Below are positions 1 through 12,303 of a stretch of 64,000 nucleotides of DNA, in pieces. The notes under the pieces were generated by a model. It searched no databases. It had not been told where the DNA came from and saw only the letters and a program-made list of their open reading frames with translations. The stretch is taken from assembly GCA_037074615.1 (NCBI GenBank), contig CM073547.1, positions 1,116,001 through 1,180,000 of the forward strand. The letters are read 5' to 3'. Within the stretch, counting starts at the first letter, position 1. Each line of letters starts with the position of its first letter. The DNA comes from Leucaena leucocephala. Its lineage: Eukaryota > Streptophyta > Magnoliopsida > Fabales > Fabaceae. Position numbers and translations under genes: made by a program.

Positions 1-106
1 AATGTTACAGATTTCAACATGCCACAATCTGCCTCCTCCACTCTCAAGGATGGCTTTCTCTTGGCACTCTGCCATTCAAGTTGCGCACAAAAGCATGTGG
101 GATACG
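1..106 (-). pseudogene. B3-domain gene fragment, cut by window edge
   Basis: Read on the minus strand, a good acceptor (tgcag, at 107-111) is followed by codons for RIPHAFVRNLNGRV, the start of a REM/VRN1-type B3 DNA-binding domain. One extra base (gaa-a-gcc, near 55) then shifts the frame to AILESGGGRLWHVEICNI, which continues the domain. The segment is clearly homologous to the B3 gene at 728-1345. The rest lies left of the window, and I found no first exon in 107-727. The frameshift suggests a pseudogene, but the gene cannot be judged from this piece alone. Confidence 0.55.
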
Positions 107-727
107 CTGCAATAAAGCAATCAATGCAAAATAGTGACCCAATGAAGTAGAAATCAACGAGAGACAAACATTCAAATTAATCTTTTTAAATTATAGGGGC
201 GGACATTAATATCCTAAAGGTGCAAACTAGACCGAAATTACTATCTACTCCTAAAAAAATTTTCATATCATTAGGTTACAATATCATTGGCATTCCAAGT
301 AGGCATAAGACATGAGAAGAATGACAATCAAATCTTATAGAAGGGATTTAATTACCCAAAGTCTAATGACAACTAGACAGTCTGTGATACAATAAGAAAT
401 AATAATATGTTTATGTGCAAATTTATCATAGGAATTTTTTAAAATTAAATTCCTTCTATGGAATCTCTAAGTACTACCTAAAACATACTATCATTTTAGA
501 GTTGTAGTCAGAGAATAACTCATGATAGAAATCTGAACATAGCATATCCATGGGAGATGATGAAGTGCAAGTTGAGGTATGTTTGATATTCTCTTCCTCC
601 AAAAAGATATGTCCAATTGAATGTTACCGGTGGAACGAAAGAGACGCTCAAATTTTATGATATATTTTACTATATTCCCGTTTATAAAAAAATAATTTAT
701 TATATTTAATTATTTTTAATAAACTAA
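107..727. other. Spacer between two B3 gene copies
   Basis: AT-rich sequence with many stops in every frame. I see no RNA gene or recognisable repeat. The first exon of the left-edge B3 fragment would be expected here but was not recognised. Confidence 0.4.
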
Positions 728-1345
728 CTAAATATAATAAATTAATAAACTATTACTTTGGCTGAAGCTATGACTCATGCTTTTTCCCTTCCTACTTCTT
801 TCGTTGACTTGTTCATCCTTCTCTTCACCATCATCATCATCTTCCTCCTTTACTTCCTCTGCAGAATTATTTTCTTTATCTTCTTCCTCCTCTTTGGGCT
901 GCTCGATCATTTCACAACGATTTGGGTTGTAGATTTTGAAGTTGAATGTGTTAGTTCCATCAAATGAAAAGATAACAAAGTACCCAGCCTCTAATGAATT
1001 GTCCTTCGTGAACTTCTCCCAACCATTACCAAAATATATACACGTCACCATTAATGTTGCTGATGTTGACATGCCAACTCTTGCCACTACGATTCTTGAG
1101 GATGGCTTCCTTTAACACTCTTCCACGTAAACATCTGATAAAAGCATTCGGATACGCGGAAATTAATAAATGGGAATGAAGATATATGAAACAAAAGATC
1201 CATGTGATGATAATAACAAGAGACAAATATTCAGACTCAAAATATGAATTAGATATCATACCGTCCGTTCGGAGTTGTGTTTAGGGAGGAACACATGGAA
1301 GAATTCAGGGTACTCATGAACTGCTATCTTGTTTTGCTGATCCAT
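728..1345 (-). pseudogene. REM-type single-B3-domain gene, decayed
   Basis: B3 proteins of the REM/VRN1 group are nuclear DNA-binding factors. Exon 1 (1345-1262, 28 codons, begins MDQQNKIAV) encodes YPEFFHVFLPKHNSERT, the usual opening of a REM B3 domain, and ends at a GT donor. Exon 2 would start at 1156, but the AG expected at 1158-1157 reads CG. Compared with the copy at 1-106 there is a one-base deletion just after it (cgtatccgaatg against cgtatcccacatg). The domain then runs through IRCLRGRV and KNRSGKSWHVNI. A four-base AT-type insertion near 1035-1045 shifts the frame again before GNGWEKFTKDNSLEAGYFVIFSFDG-type sequence. The C-terminal tail is strongly acidic (runs of E and D), as in many REM proteins. 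Three independent lesions make a pseudogene more likely than an assembly error. Confidence 0.75.
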
Positions 1346-4343
1346 CTAACGAAGACGACGATATAACCAAAATGCCAGTTGAGAGAAGTTTGATATATAC
1401 AAAGGCTCTTCAAGGTTCAAGTCTTGATTCGGGATTTATCAAACTCTAATGTAGCATTCTTTTTTACCTGCCAAACTTTACAGTATATAGCACCTATTTG
1501 TATGAAAGTTATGCATTAATCATGCTCATTACTTGTACCAAAATTAACAACAACAACATAAAACAATAATGCTCATTCCATTTCAGTATAGTTTTGCTTA
1601 AACACACTTTTTCTAGAAAGAGATAACTAGTTTAAAATTAAAGCTCAATTAAAACTCACTATCAACCACTCCCTAGGCATCTCCATTATTACCTATAATA
1701 TGGGCAAAGGTGTGTATGGCCCATTTGATTTCTGAATTGCCACTTTTTCTCTTTTATTTTGTTACGAGTCTCCATCACATTTCTTTCTTTAAACCATCAT
1801 CAAATCTAAAAGACCTTGTCATATTGTTTCATGAACCAAGCATATATCGATCTGTGATTTATATTCATCTTCGTGTAACCACTTAAAATGAAAGCTTTCC
1901 ATGTCTTATTCGCTCTTCTTTACAAACGCCATTCTTGGACAAGTCTCTGTAAAATGAATTTTATTAAAAGCCTGTATTTATGCCTTCATAACAATAGTAT
2001 TATGAATATGCTTAAGTGGTAATTAATGGTTGCAAGGAAAGTGAAAATAATAGTGCCAGAAAATCAGAGAGTTGTTGAAAAGATGGATAATATAATGTAG
2101 ACTTGGGGTTCCTAAGCTTCAGCTCGAGATCATAGAAAGAAAGAGAAGAAGGTTGAAGAAGATGCTAAACTGGAGATCAGAAGGAAGAGAGCATGATGCG
2201 TCTCAGGAAGACAAGAAACATTTGCACTATATGTGATAAAACAAACAGATGGAACACACATGATAACTTTTTTTCTTTGACTTTACCTGAGTGTAGGTCG
2301 GAGCCCTTCGAAGATAGGTCGATCGCATCTTCTTCTTGTGCCTTTATGGAATGGTATTTGAGAAGTGAGGCTTGAGCTGCAGAAATGACATAATGGCTGA
2401 TGAAGGTTGAAGAGAAACAGAAAAGAAGAGAGAGACGATCGTATATATGGTAATGGAAGAAGGCGAGGAACTCATCACCAACCCATATCTGTGCTACAAA
2501 CCGTGCTGCGTGGCTGGAATAAAATGGCATGTTTAGTTGTATAAAATGACATTTTCTCCCTTTTCTTTTTCTGTTGCTTTGCTTCAACTTTCTTCCCATA
2601 TCACTCACATGCAACTTGTAATAAAATACTTATTTTATTGATTAATGCTAAAATTATATGAAAATTGAGTATTTATATACCCATTCATCGTAAGAAAACT
2701 TGAGAAAAAAGTCCCTCTTTACAAACAATTTAATGATAAAAATTTGCAGAGTATGAAATAAAAATTTATCGTATCATTTTCAGTAATAAAATGTTGAATG
2801 GGAGACTTTTTTGTTTCCAATTTTCCCTTAATCCTATGGGAATTTGGCCGAGGATTTGATTTCACCATCAAGCTCTCCCTACCTAGCTGGCCTGCGCTGC
2901 CATCTTCATCGTGCATTCAGATGGCAAAACGCCGTCGTTGTGCCATTGATTATTTTGGCAAATGTTATTTTCACATCTACAATTCCTCCACTGCCCACTG
3001 GTTCTCGATTTCCTTGATGGAATTGTTTATTTTGGCAAATTATGAGGACCAACCTATTAATCATTGAAAAGTCTGACTTGCAGTTCAAGAACATTGTAGC
3101 CATAAAGATCAAATTAAAAATAGATGTACACTGTAGAGACTAAATGTCTAATTTTCCCAACATAAAACTATTTATCATATTTTCAGCGACAAAAATATAC
3201 TTTTAATCATCTAACTTTATACAAAATTTTAGTTTGATCCTTTAATTTTATAAAATATTTTTTTCAGTTTTCTATTTATAATATTGATAGTGTCACTATA
3301 ATTTTTAGTACAAATTATTTTTTAAAACATTAAACTTAATATATCAGTATTTAAAAATATTTTGTTAACATTTAAAATTTTAATATTACAATTTTTTATA
3401 AAAGTGTACAGGGACATGTTAAAAAATTACGGTGATTAAAATGAAAGTTTCACTTTTGCCTATTTTTAGCATGCATAACTCTTCAATTTATATCTCTAGT
3501 ATAAAATTAGTCAACCACTAATTATCTATTGATTCAACTAACAAATAGATCAGATATATAATAATTTAGAATATATTTAATGAAAGAGAGATTTAATCTT
3601 ACAGATCATGAGTAAACTTAACACATTTCTAAAAATTTATACAACAAACAAAAATTTGGCCATGCGTAGCTGTTGACAACTTGTATCTTGTTATATTCAT
3701 TGGTGGCACACTGGCACTGACAAGTGTAATTACTAGAAATTCACACACTATGTTTTCCTTATTGCTTACTCTTTTACTTCTTCGGAATTCTCTTCTGCCA
3801 AGCACAATAACACCTAAAAGAACCAATTTTTTTCACAAATTTCATGGAAGCTTAGCTATTAAAACTTACAGTACAGAGCCATCCATAAAATTAAAAGAAA
3901 AGATTTTCCCTTTCATGAACTATTTGCAAGGGCCTTTGGTTGCCTGGTTACATATCCTTAAAACAACTTAAAACAGGTCAAATAGTATGCACAAAAGATA
4001 ATCTTGGAGAGTCGAATACAACTCATAATTTCAAGCTTTTCAACAGAGACGGCGACAAGTGTGTAGAAGCTATCACTGTAATGTGAACTGAGTGAACCAA
4101 AGCCAAGATCATTATGATATGAAACAGAAATAGCAGCGCCTTGGCACAGTTTCTCATCGTCTACATTCACACAAACTATTTACAGCACAAGTCTCAGAGG
4201 ACAAGAAAATATCATTTCCCCAAACTACAACAACTAAATCCCACTTAGGTGAACCTAAAGTGTTTATGGACATGAAAATCATCTGATCACGCAGAAGCAA
4301 GATCGGCTAAGTACAATAGGGCTATCAGAAATCAAAACCAATG
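1346..4343. other. Spacer between B3 genes
   Basis: About 3 kb, AT-rich. Open frames at 2177-2614 (minus) and 2798-3067 (plus) show no recognisable domain, no transcript-like exon borders and ordinary spacer composition. I see no gene, tRNA or named repeat here. The part just below 4344 would contain the 3' UTR of the VRN1-like gene. Confidence 0.45.
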
Positions 4344-6954
4344 CTAGTTTCTAATCAGTTTCGGGGTCATGATGGCTAGTGGCATAGGAGTATTCAACAG
4401 TTTACTTGGGCTGACGTTTTGGTGTTGATGATGCATAGGAGGACTCATCAATCCTGCATCCTCAGTGACACGAAATATAGTAACTTTCAACACTACCTCC
4501 TTCATTCTAAGAAGTTCAAAAACACAGACATCCCCTTCGCCTAAATTATTTTCCAGTGAAAATTCAAACCACCCTTGGCTTAACTTTGCTCTCCCTCCTC
4601 TGTAAAGGCAGCGAACAGGCCACTGTTTTCCATCATAAGAGATCTGAAGTTTAATGAATCCTGAAACCCCATTCAAATGCTTTTCGGCAAAACAGGATGG
4701 CAAATACTGCAAAACAGATGGGGAGTTTAGTATCATAAATTCAAGATGAATAAAGTAACATGTTAGTTTCTATTGAGTTCAATGGCTAACCATTATGCAT
4801 CCCCTATATAAATAGGAAGGTCGCAGGACAACTCGACAGAAAGGATTAGCCGGTTCAAATGCTTTTGCTGAATTGACTGCTCTCTCTCTTTCTTCAGCTG
4901 TCACAGTTCTTTTTCTTGCAGAAGCACTTTCATAAAATCTATAGCGCATTTCCCCCTCTTCTTCATGTTGAGCAGAGGGTTCTTGTCCATCTGCACTTCC
5001 AAACATTGGAATAATGAGTAAAATTAATTTCCAGATCCCCAGATCATAGAAAAGGAGGGGCGAAAGAGTAAAACAAGCTTACTAGAATCCATTTTCCGCT
5101 TCTTTCTTATAGTTTTCTTAACTCTTTGCATTTCCCCATTAGAAAAACGCAATCTTAGCTCTTCAGTAGACTTTTTAAACTCAACTGCATTAAACTGAAC
5201 ACCTATATTTCTGCTTGATTGATTGTCTTGAGAATTGGCAACCTTGGGAGAAAGGGAATGCCCCCCATCTCCCCAGTTTATGGAGTTAAGCTTAGACCCA
5301 TGGAACAAATTCTGCAATGCTGGAGTTCCAGGAAAAGCCTTGTTCTGCAACGCACCAGGAGTAAGGGATGAAGGTGATGAATCTAAGAATTCAATGGAGT
5401 CTTCTTCATCTTCAAGATCATAAAAATTAAGATGTTGATTTGGAAAGAAAGTCCCTTCATTACTTCGTGTGTTTGATTGGTAATTTATCCCACAAGTAGC
5501 CAAATTGAAAATATGAACATTGAATGATGATTTGCCTTCATATCTGAATATCAGCAAGTAACCAACACCAATGGAGTAGCGTTGAATAAATTCCTGCCAG
5601 CCATCAAGGAGCCAAGATTTGTTGCCCAACTTTTTCAATCCTACTTGCCAAACACTGCCATCGGGGACAGTGAGGGTAGCAACTGTAGAAAGATCACCCC
5701 CAAATTTTCTCAGAAAAGTATCTGGAATAGTCTGCAGTTCAAAATTCATGTTAGGTTTCAATTATTGGTAGATATTTGTTATTAAAAGAAAAACTACTCG
5801 TAAGAAGATTATCCAGGTTGCCTTCTCATTGTCTTAATTTGCCCCATCACCGAAGATAACAGGCAAACAGAGAAAATAAAATAAAATTTAGGTATTATAT
5901 TTAAAACTGGTATGTGTAATAAATTGTAATAATGGTTATCATTGCATTTCAAAAGGTCTTCTAAGCATGCCAATATCAGAATAACAGCATGTTTCGAACA
6001 TAAGAACAGTCACTTAACTGTGACTAATGAAATTGGAGACAGGACTCTCAAGTGACTTCATTTGTTACTTTGGATATAGATCTCTGGCATAAGCACCCAA
6101 GCCCTATTTAGAAGTGTTTCTTGCTTTACTTTAAATTATGTTGTGATACTTGAAATCCTCTCCAAAACACAAGTGAACTCGTGAACTTTTGATGTATTGA
6201 AACCAGTTTTGAGTGCAGGGGCAGGATCCCGCCTGGCACAGCCCCTGCATCATATTATTAGTTTCCTAAGTCCCCAAACTTAAAACCATAGTTCCTCCCC
6301 TAAAGAACGCAACCATATCTCATGAGCTAGCCCCTAGAATCTATGTTTTCTTGCGCAACTCCACAAATATGAACCGCAGAAACAGGTACCAGGCTTTCAC
6401 CACAGAGGAATATGAAGCACTAGAATATTCATGTTCACCAAGAGAAAAAAGCAACAAAGCCACTTAAAGTACAGCAGGGCAGCTGTAATAATCAAGAAAC
6501 CCTCTTCAAAATCCTTAAAACTTAACCCTCAAAAACATCTGAATTTTAGTTTCAATCCAATTCACTGGGCATACATTCCTCTGGGTAGCAGTAATTTTTA
6601 GAAAGTACTGCCCTTTATCAAGAATCATATTCAGCAAACCATACATAAGAATTACAACATAAGTGTACAGAGGGGGATCAAAACTTTGTGAAAGGGGTTT
6701 CAAGTTTTGAGGTAGGGAAGGTAGAGACCAGAAGCAAGACCCAGAAACACAATCGTACCCTTCACACGCTCTCGGTAAAATTGTTCTAATCCACTGAAGA
6801 ATAGCCACTACAGACGTCAATTACAGAAGCAACTCGTAAAAACAGAATAACCAGGAAGATAGAAGGAGCGGGAAAAGAGGAAAAAATCAGGTACCAGCTG
6901 CCGGGATTGGAGCGTGGAGGGACAAATAAGCTTGTGAAAGCAAGGTCGCGGCAT
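4344..6954 (-). CDS. VRN1: VRN1-like transcription factor with two B3 domains
   Basis: Four exons: 6954-6895, 5731-5083, 4990-4791 and 4706-4344, all with GT-AG introns, giving 423 aa. The start MPRPCFHKLI matches the conserved N-terminus of VRN1 proteins and fixes the ATG. The first B3 domain (about residues 5-100) contains VATLTVPDGSVWQVGL and SIGVGYLLIFRYEG. A less conserved acidic/basic linker ends in KKTIRKKRKM, a likely nuclear signal. Exon 3 has the VRN1-specific block YESASARKRTVTAEERERA (residues 256-274). The second B3 domain (about 281-385) includes FCRVVLRPSYLYRGCIM and ENNLGEGDVCVFELL. In Arabidopsis VRN1 binds DNA with little sequence preference and helps keep FLC silent after cold; the same role here is inference. 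The protein is longer than the 341-residue Arabidopsis protein because of the linker and a tail of about 35 residues. A long first intron (1.16 kb) is typical. No lesion seen. Confidence 0.93.
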
Positions 6955-8779
6955 TCTCCGAGTGCTAGGAAAGCCGGAAACAAGAAGGTTCACAGCATTT
7001 GAAATCCCTTTTTCTCCTTTCGAAAGAAGGAGACTTTGGGGTTTGCAGAGAGCAGAATTTCCAAACCTTTCGGATCTACCTCACCCCTCGTATTCTCCAG
7101 GCCCTCATCTCTGCTTTCGAGTCAAACAAATAGCGATTTTTAAACCCTTTAAAAAACCTCTACTTGACCTAGTTAAGATGGCTTTCGACTCGTACGAGTC
7201 CATGACTCGGTGAGTCGCCCAATGAGCAGGTTGATTTCGTCCCTTTCTTTTCAAAATTTTTTTATGAATAAAAAATTAGTGAGTTAAAAACACACGAAAG
7301 TAAAACAGAAATCAAAATATTTATTAAAATATAACAAAGATATCGTATAGTATCATTTTTAAGAGTACGAAAGATTAAACAAAACTTTGTAACCTTTTAA
7401 AATTATATATTTTTAGAAAAGAAACTGTATAAAATTATTCTAAGAAAAGAAAAACTTTAGCATTTACGATTTTATTCGATTTTAAAAGGACTCTTCTTAT
7501 CCAGTAAAATTTATTTTAGTATGATTAAAATAGATTTTTTTAAATTTTATTTTTGGTGTAATTTTAGTTTTGCCAGCTAAAGATTCCAGTTCCATAGAGG
7601 AGCTGAGCCTATTAAAGAAATAGACGACAAGAAATTACCAGAATAAGTCAGTTTTCTTATTGGAAAACACATCTCATCACAAAACTATTTTCAGTACGTT
7701 GAATTTTAGGAAACATGCCATCGACAAGAAACAAAAAAATAATTTAATTTTGAAAGTAATATTTTTGCTGTGTGAAAATTAGGATTGAGTAAAATTATAA
7801 ATTTATTGTTCAGAATATTTGCTTGAACAAATAGACAAGTGCTAAAGAAAGTTTGAATTCCTTATAGCTGGATTAAAAGGATAGATCCCATACCATACCC
7901 AGGAGGATGAACAGAGCTCAACTCTTGAAAAGAAAAGGAAACAATTACCTTATTTATTTATACAAAGCAGCTCCATTAACCCCTTTATTCCATATGCATC
8001 CTTCTTTTTCTTTTATCCTTGCTTTTTAAAATAATCCCAACATTAAATAATTATAGATTAAACAAGTGTTATGCAAAAGAAAGTGAAATAAAGGAGATGA
8101 GTGTATGATTTTGAAATATGGAGCCTCTTTACATTCATATATATTCTATTTCCCATTTATGTTTTTAGAATTCATGTAACTCTACCCAATTTGCTAATAA
8201 ATAATAGGTAACATTTTCCCACTTTTCCATCATTAATTTATATAAATATACAATTTTAAATAATTATGCATTGTTAAAATTATAACTATTTTCCTGGCTA
8301 AAAATATTACTTATTTTTAATGAGCGCGTCATGTTAATTTAATTTTAACCTTTTTACTAGGATGATTTTCCAGAAAAGTAATATATTATTATTATTATTT
8401 TTTTAAATACTTTGGCCCTGTGAGACATAATCCTGGGTGTGTCCTTGATTATTCTTGCCCGTTAGTAAGTGTTATTTTTCTTTTTTCTAGGAGAATATAT
8501 TTATGTAGGAATATTTTATTCAAACAAATATACCATCATTATCGCTTTATTGAGAAAATTATATCTTCCCAGAATTCACGGGTAATTACCAGTTTTGAGG
8601 GTACGTAAGAAGAAGAACAAATCGACAGAAAAGGAAATTTATTTGAAAAGGGTGAAAGAGATTAAATATAGTAAATTTCTTTCAGTCTGGGAATTCCTTC
8701 TTCTTCTTTTTATTGGTAGGGTACTCTTAACTAATGCGTATTAGGGTGGGATTAAAATTGAACAACCGCCCGTTACTTT
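6955..8779. other. 5' flank of VRN1-like gene and AT-rich spacer
   Basis: The first 250 bases are the GC-richer 5' UTR/promoter side of the VRN1-like gene. Beyond about 7240 the sequence is AT-rich with short frames only. I see no recognisable gene. Confidence 0.4.
7187..7216. promoter_or_regulatory. GACTC/GAGTC palindrome cluster upstream of VRN1-like gene
   Basis: A perfect 14-bp palindrome, GACTCGTACGAGTC, at 7187-7200 is followed at once by GACTCGGTGAGTC (7204-7216), a second inverted pair. That gives four GACTC/GAGTC units in 30 bp, about 235 bp upstream of the VRN1-like ATG and within its likely promoter or 5' UTR. TGAGTC is a known bZIP (GCN4-type) core. Function is inference. Confidence 0.35.
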
Positions 8780-8800
8780 GAAAAGGACTACATGGATTTA

Positions 8801-9217
8801 CAAGTACGTTAGATTTGTGTAGCGCTATTGAAACTGAATAGTATGCTATCTATAAAGGATTAAAGCTTGTCTGGGAATTGGGGTTTAAGAAGGTTATTCT
8901 TGAGTCTGATGCTAAGAATGTGGTTAATATGCTGTTGAATTTAAGAGGTGATAGATGCAGCTTGTTACTTTCATAAATACATAGTCTTATGAATCTAGCA
9001 TGGGATTTAAAGTTACAGCATATATCTAGAGATCAGAATCAAGTTACAGATGCTCTGGTAAAGGACGGGTTAAGGATTACGGCAATGTTAGACTTGTGCC
9101 CTTCACATCTAAGGGCTATTGTTATCAAAGAGAATTTGGGATTTAATCCCCTTATAGATTAGTGTAATTTATTTTGAGTGTATATGCCCTCCTTTGTACC
9201 AAAAAAAAAAAAAGAAA
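8801..9217 (+). mobile_element. 5'-truncated L1-type LINE (RNase H domain only) with poly-A tail
   Basis: The insert reads in one frame as the end of a plant LINE ORF2: an RNase-H-like segment (LKLVWELGFKKVILESDAKN), HISRDQNQVTDAL, and a C-terminus ending FNPLID before TAG at about 9163. There are two in-frame stops, one replacing the residue after the catalytic-type IETE. An A-rich tail lies at 9201-9217. The same protein order ends the LINE at 53427-59720 (there INPHID), so both belong to one family. A 21-bp direct repeat, gaaaagga...ggattta, flanks it exactly at 8780-8800 and 9218-9238. This is the target-site duplication of target-primed reverse transcription. The element is dead on arrival. 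Confidence 0.9.
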
Positions 9218-9489
9218 GAAAAGGACTACATGGATTTATTCCACGAACACGAGATTGCCGAGAAGGCGAGAATCAGTCCGGCAAATGAGAGGCGGTGGTT
9301 GTATCTTGTGGTGGATGTGAGCAGTTCGAATTCACTTATCTCTAATTCTTGAATTTATATAAAGCCATATGATAATATCTATTTTTTTTTTTTATTCCAC
9401 GGTTCAATCTATGCTATGATTTATTATCAATAAATTCATTCATTTAGTAGCATCTTTCGCATAGCCTACAAATTAAATATAAATCTAAA

Positions 9490-10009
9490 TAGAGGTGAGA
9501 AAACGGGCCAGCCCGTTAGAGGATATGCCCAAAATGAGGCAACCTGCCTCAAAACGGGCTAATATTTTATCAGCCCGAGCCTGCAGGCCGACACTTTTTT
9601 TTTTAATTTTTAATATTTTTAAAAAATTATTTTTAAATTTTTAAAATACTAATAAAAATTTCTAATGTTATATTAGTATAATTAAAAAAAATTAATGTTA
9701 TACTCTTAAAAAATTATATTTTTATAAGAAAATCTAAAATTTTATAATTATAAATCTAAATAAATATTAACATAATATTAATCAATTATAATATGTCAAC
9801 ATATATTAACAAATAAGTAATTATCTTTACTAGTATTCAATAATAAAAGTATTTAAATTAATATTTGAGTAAAATAAATAATAATATTAATAATTTATAA
9901 AAAAAAATAATGAGCTGATGGGCTACACTGACATTTTTGCCAACCGGAACCTAACATATTTCTTTAGAAAATAGGCCCAACCTACAGGCTGGACCCGTTT
10001 TCCTAGCTA
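9490..10009. mobile_element. TIR element (hAT-like MITE) with GC-rich subterminal ends
   Basis: The left end reads TAGAGGTGAGAAAACGGGCC. The reverse complement of the right end reads TAGCTAGGAAAACGGGTCC, so the ends are imperfect inverted repeats. Next to each lie pyrimidine/purine blocks such as gccagcccg and ggctggaccc. The centre is about 85% AT with no coding potential. Size and ends fit a non-autonomous hAT-type MITE. I could not find a clean 8-bp target duplication: the flanks are themselves inverted (taaatcta), so the true ends may lie slightly outside these coordinates. Confidence 0.55.
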
Positions 10010-10958
10010 TAGATTTAATCATGCATATGATATCAAGTCATTATTACATACCACATAACTTTTAAAATAATACTCTATCTAATTATTGATATAAGAGTGA
10101 GTTAATTTTTTAAATAAATTAAGAAAACTAAATAAAATAATTAATTATAAGTAAATCTAATTTTCTAAAATGAAATTATATTATATATTCTTTAATCTAT
10201 CTAAATTAGTGAACTAACTCTTATATTAGTTATAATTAACTGATTTATTTTATTTTTTTAATCAATAAAAAAAATCAACTAATTATTATATTAAATATTA
10301 GAGTAGTATTATATAAAAAGTCAAACAACTTTTAAGTTTTAATTTTGGATCACCAAAAACTTTCAATTTTGTTAACTTATTGACCATGTGTACTCTACAT
10401 ACTCCTGCGTCTTTCGCCCTTGTTGTTGATGGAGAGCGCGTAATTACAGTTCGTTTTTCCTGGTTGTCTCCCAACAAAAATGTCACATCCAAATCTCCAG
10501 TTTCCACTTTCCAAATCATCTCTTGATATCTCCAAAAGACGACTCCCATGTAGGCATTTCTGATAACCAATGGTTAATGTCTACATAATTATAAATGCAT
10601 TGTTTGTGGTTTATCTTTTAGCATATTTCAGATCACATACATGCAAATAATTGTTCTTGACATACATGTCGTTGCCGTTATTTCAAACTAGACATTTTCA
10701 ACCGTTATTTTTTTTTATATATATCAAAAATGATGAATCGCTTTGCTTCTTCATCAATTCTCTATTTCTCTCGTTTACTCAACATATTCTACATATGTCG
10801 TGCAAATCTTCATCTCACGCACGTCTGCCGTTTCTTTAACGTGTTCGGCGATTTCTGTCCGAGAAATTTAAATCCTATATTATTTGTAGCACACAATTTT
10901 CTTGCACATATATCTGATTCTTGCTCCGCATTGATACTGCACAGAGAAGAAAAGAACC
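10010..10958. other. AT-rich spacer and promoter region of the Expp1-like gene
   Basis: 10010-10320 is very AT-rich. The minus-strand frame 10298-10570 (90 codons) has a more even composition than the spacer but matches no family I know. The last 200 bases are probably the 5' flank of the gene starting at 10959. Confidence 0.35.
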
Positions 10959-12303
10959 ATGACATTTGGGACAAGAAGGCTGATGATTAAGGTTGTTGTG
11001 ACAGTGACGATGATGTTTGGTGCAGAAGGGTTGGGTGAAAATTTCTTATTTGGCGTAGATACGAACGGGGTTTATAGTCCATGCGAGGATGCCAAAGTGC
11101 AGAGAGGGGATGGTTTTACATTTTGGAATTGCATTTTCGGACAAAGATTCCTTCTTTATGAATCCAGGCGGTCCTCAGCTTTCTCCCTGTGATCGTCGTC
11201 TTGATCTCCCCAACAAAGGCGCACAGCTCGCACTGTTCAGACCAATCGTGGATGAGCTCTCCTTGCTCACCATTAATACCACCACCATTGACCCGGTACC
11301 ATGATCATTTGAAGCAAATGCAATCATTGAACTCTAAACATCATAGTATTCTGTCGGTAAAATGTTTACATCTGATTTTGCTTCTTCATTTAAGCTGGCG
11401 TCGATTCAAGTTCTCTGTTTTAACTCTACTCATACTTCTGACACAAACAAATTAAACCAGCTAATTCTCCTGAACTCTTGTGCATTTATTGGATGTGCGG
11501 TGTTTATAGAATTGAGTAATAAGTTGGGTTTTGTTTTTTGGAGCTGATCAGGTCAACTCTGGGGGATTTATGGTCGCCTTTGGGGGACAAAAATATGCAG
11601 CTAGGTCGTCACCAATCAAGTTTTCTGACCCAACTCACACAATTACAAGTCTCACTTTGGTAAACGCATTTCCCGTTTCACTCTTATGTGTTACTACTTT
11701 TCTACCAAAATTCAGGCATACTTTCCAATTTTCACAATTGACTTGGATCCTTCGAAACATAAAAAACTTGGGCAAAATGTTCTAAACATTGACCCATTGA
11801 TAATCAATTTTCCCGATAATGAAGGAATTTGTTTGAGACGTCTAATGAAGTAATACTGATTTGCGAGAAAATATTCACTTGCGCATATTTTTGTTTCAGA
11901 ATCTAACAAGGAGCATATACACATTACGCTTATTATCCTTTTAAAGGTGATCTTCATGTGGCAATCTAATACCCAACGTGGGTTTTGATTTGATTATCAG
12001 ATTCTTGAATTTGGAGAGGGGACTCTACAGAATTTGTGTTGGAAAAGCTACGGGTGCAATAAATGCGAAGGAGACAACGTTTGCCTAAACAATCAAGACT
12101 GTGCAGTACCAAATTCCAAGTGCCAGAACAATGGTGGGCGTGGGTGCAACATAGGAATACAACTCGCGTTCTCAGGTACAGACAAGAGCCTCAATGTTCT
12201 CAATTCTTGGTACGAGGTTGAACAGCTACGCCAGTACTCTCTCTATAGCCTTTTCTCTGATCTCAAGAATTCCATTATTACACCTTATAAGGAGTTTTTC
12301 TAA
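10959..12303 (+). CDS. Expp1-like secreted plant protein, frameshifted in exon 1
   Basis: Three exons: 10959-11295, 11552-11659 and 12001-12303, all phase 0 with GT-AG introns. An N-terminal hydrophobic stretch (MIKVVVTVTMMFGAEG) looks like a signal peptide. Recognisable blocks in order are VYSPCEDAKVQRGDGFTF, GIAFSDKDSFF, GAQLALFRP, SGGFMVAFGGQKYAARS, a cysteine-rich part (CNKCEG, CLNNQDCAVP, CNIGIQLAFSGTD) and WYEVEQLRQYSL. I recall this architecture from the uncharacterised Arabidopsis protein AT3G44150 (Expp1 type); no biochemical function is known to me. One extra T in acattttgg (about 11119-11124) breaks the frame between DGFTF and GIAF. Removing it restores about 248 aa. Everything else is intact, so this is either a very young pseudogene or a homopolymer error in the assembly. 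Confidence 0.7.

Noticed and set aside
2177..2614. 145-codon minus-strand open frame
   Set aside because: No domain, no family resemblance and ordinary spacer composition; more likely chance or UTR of the decayed B3 gene.
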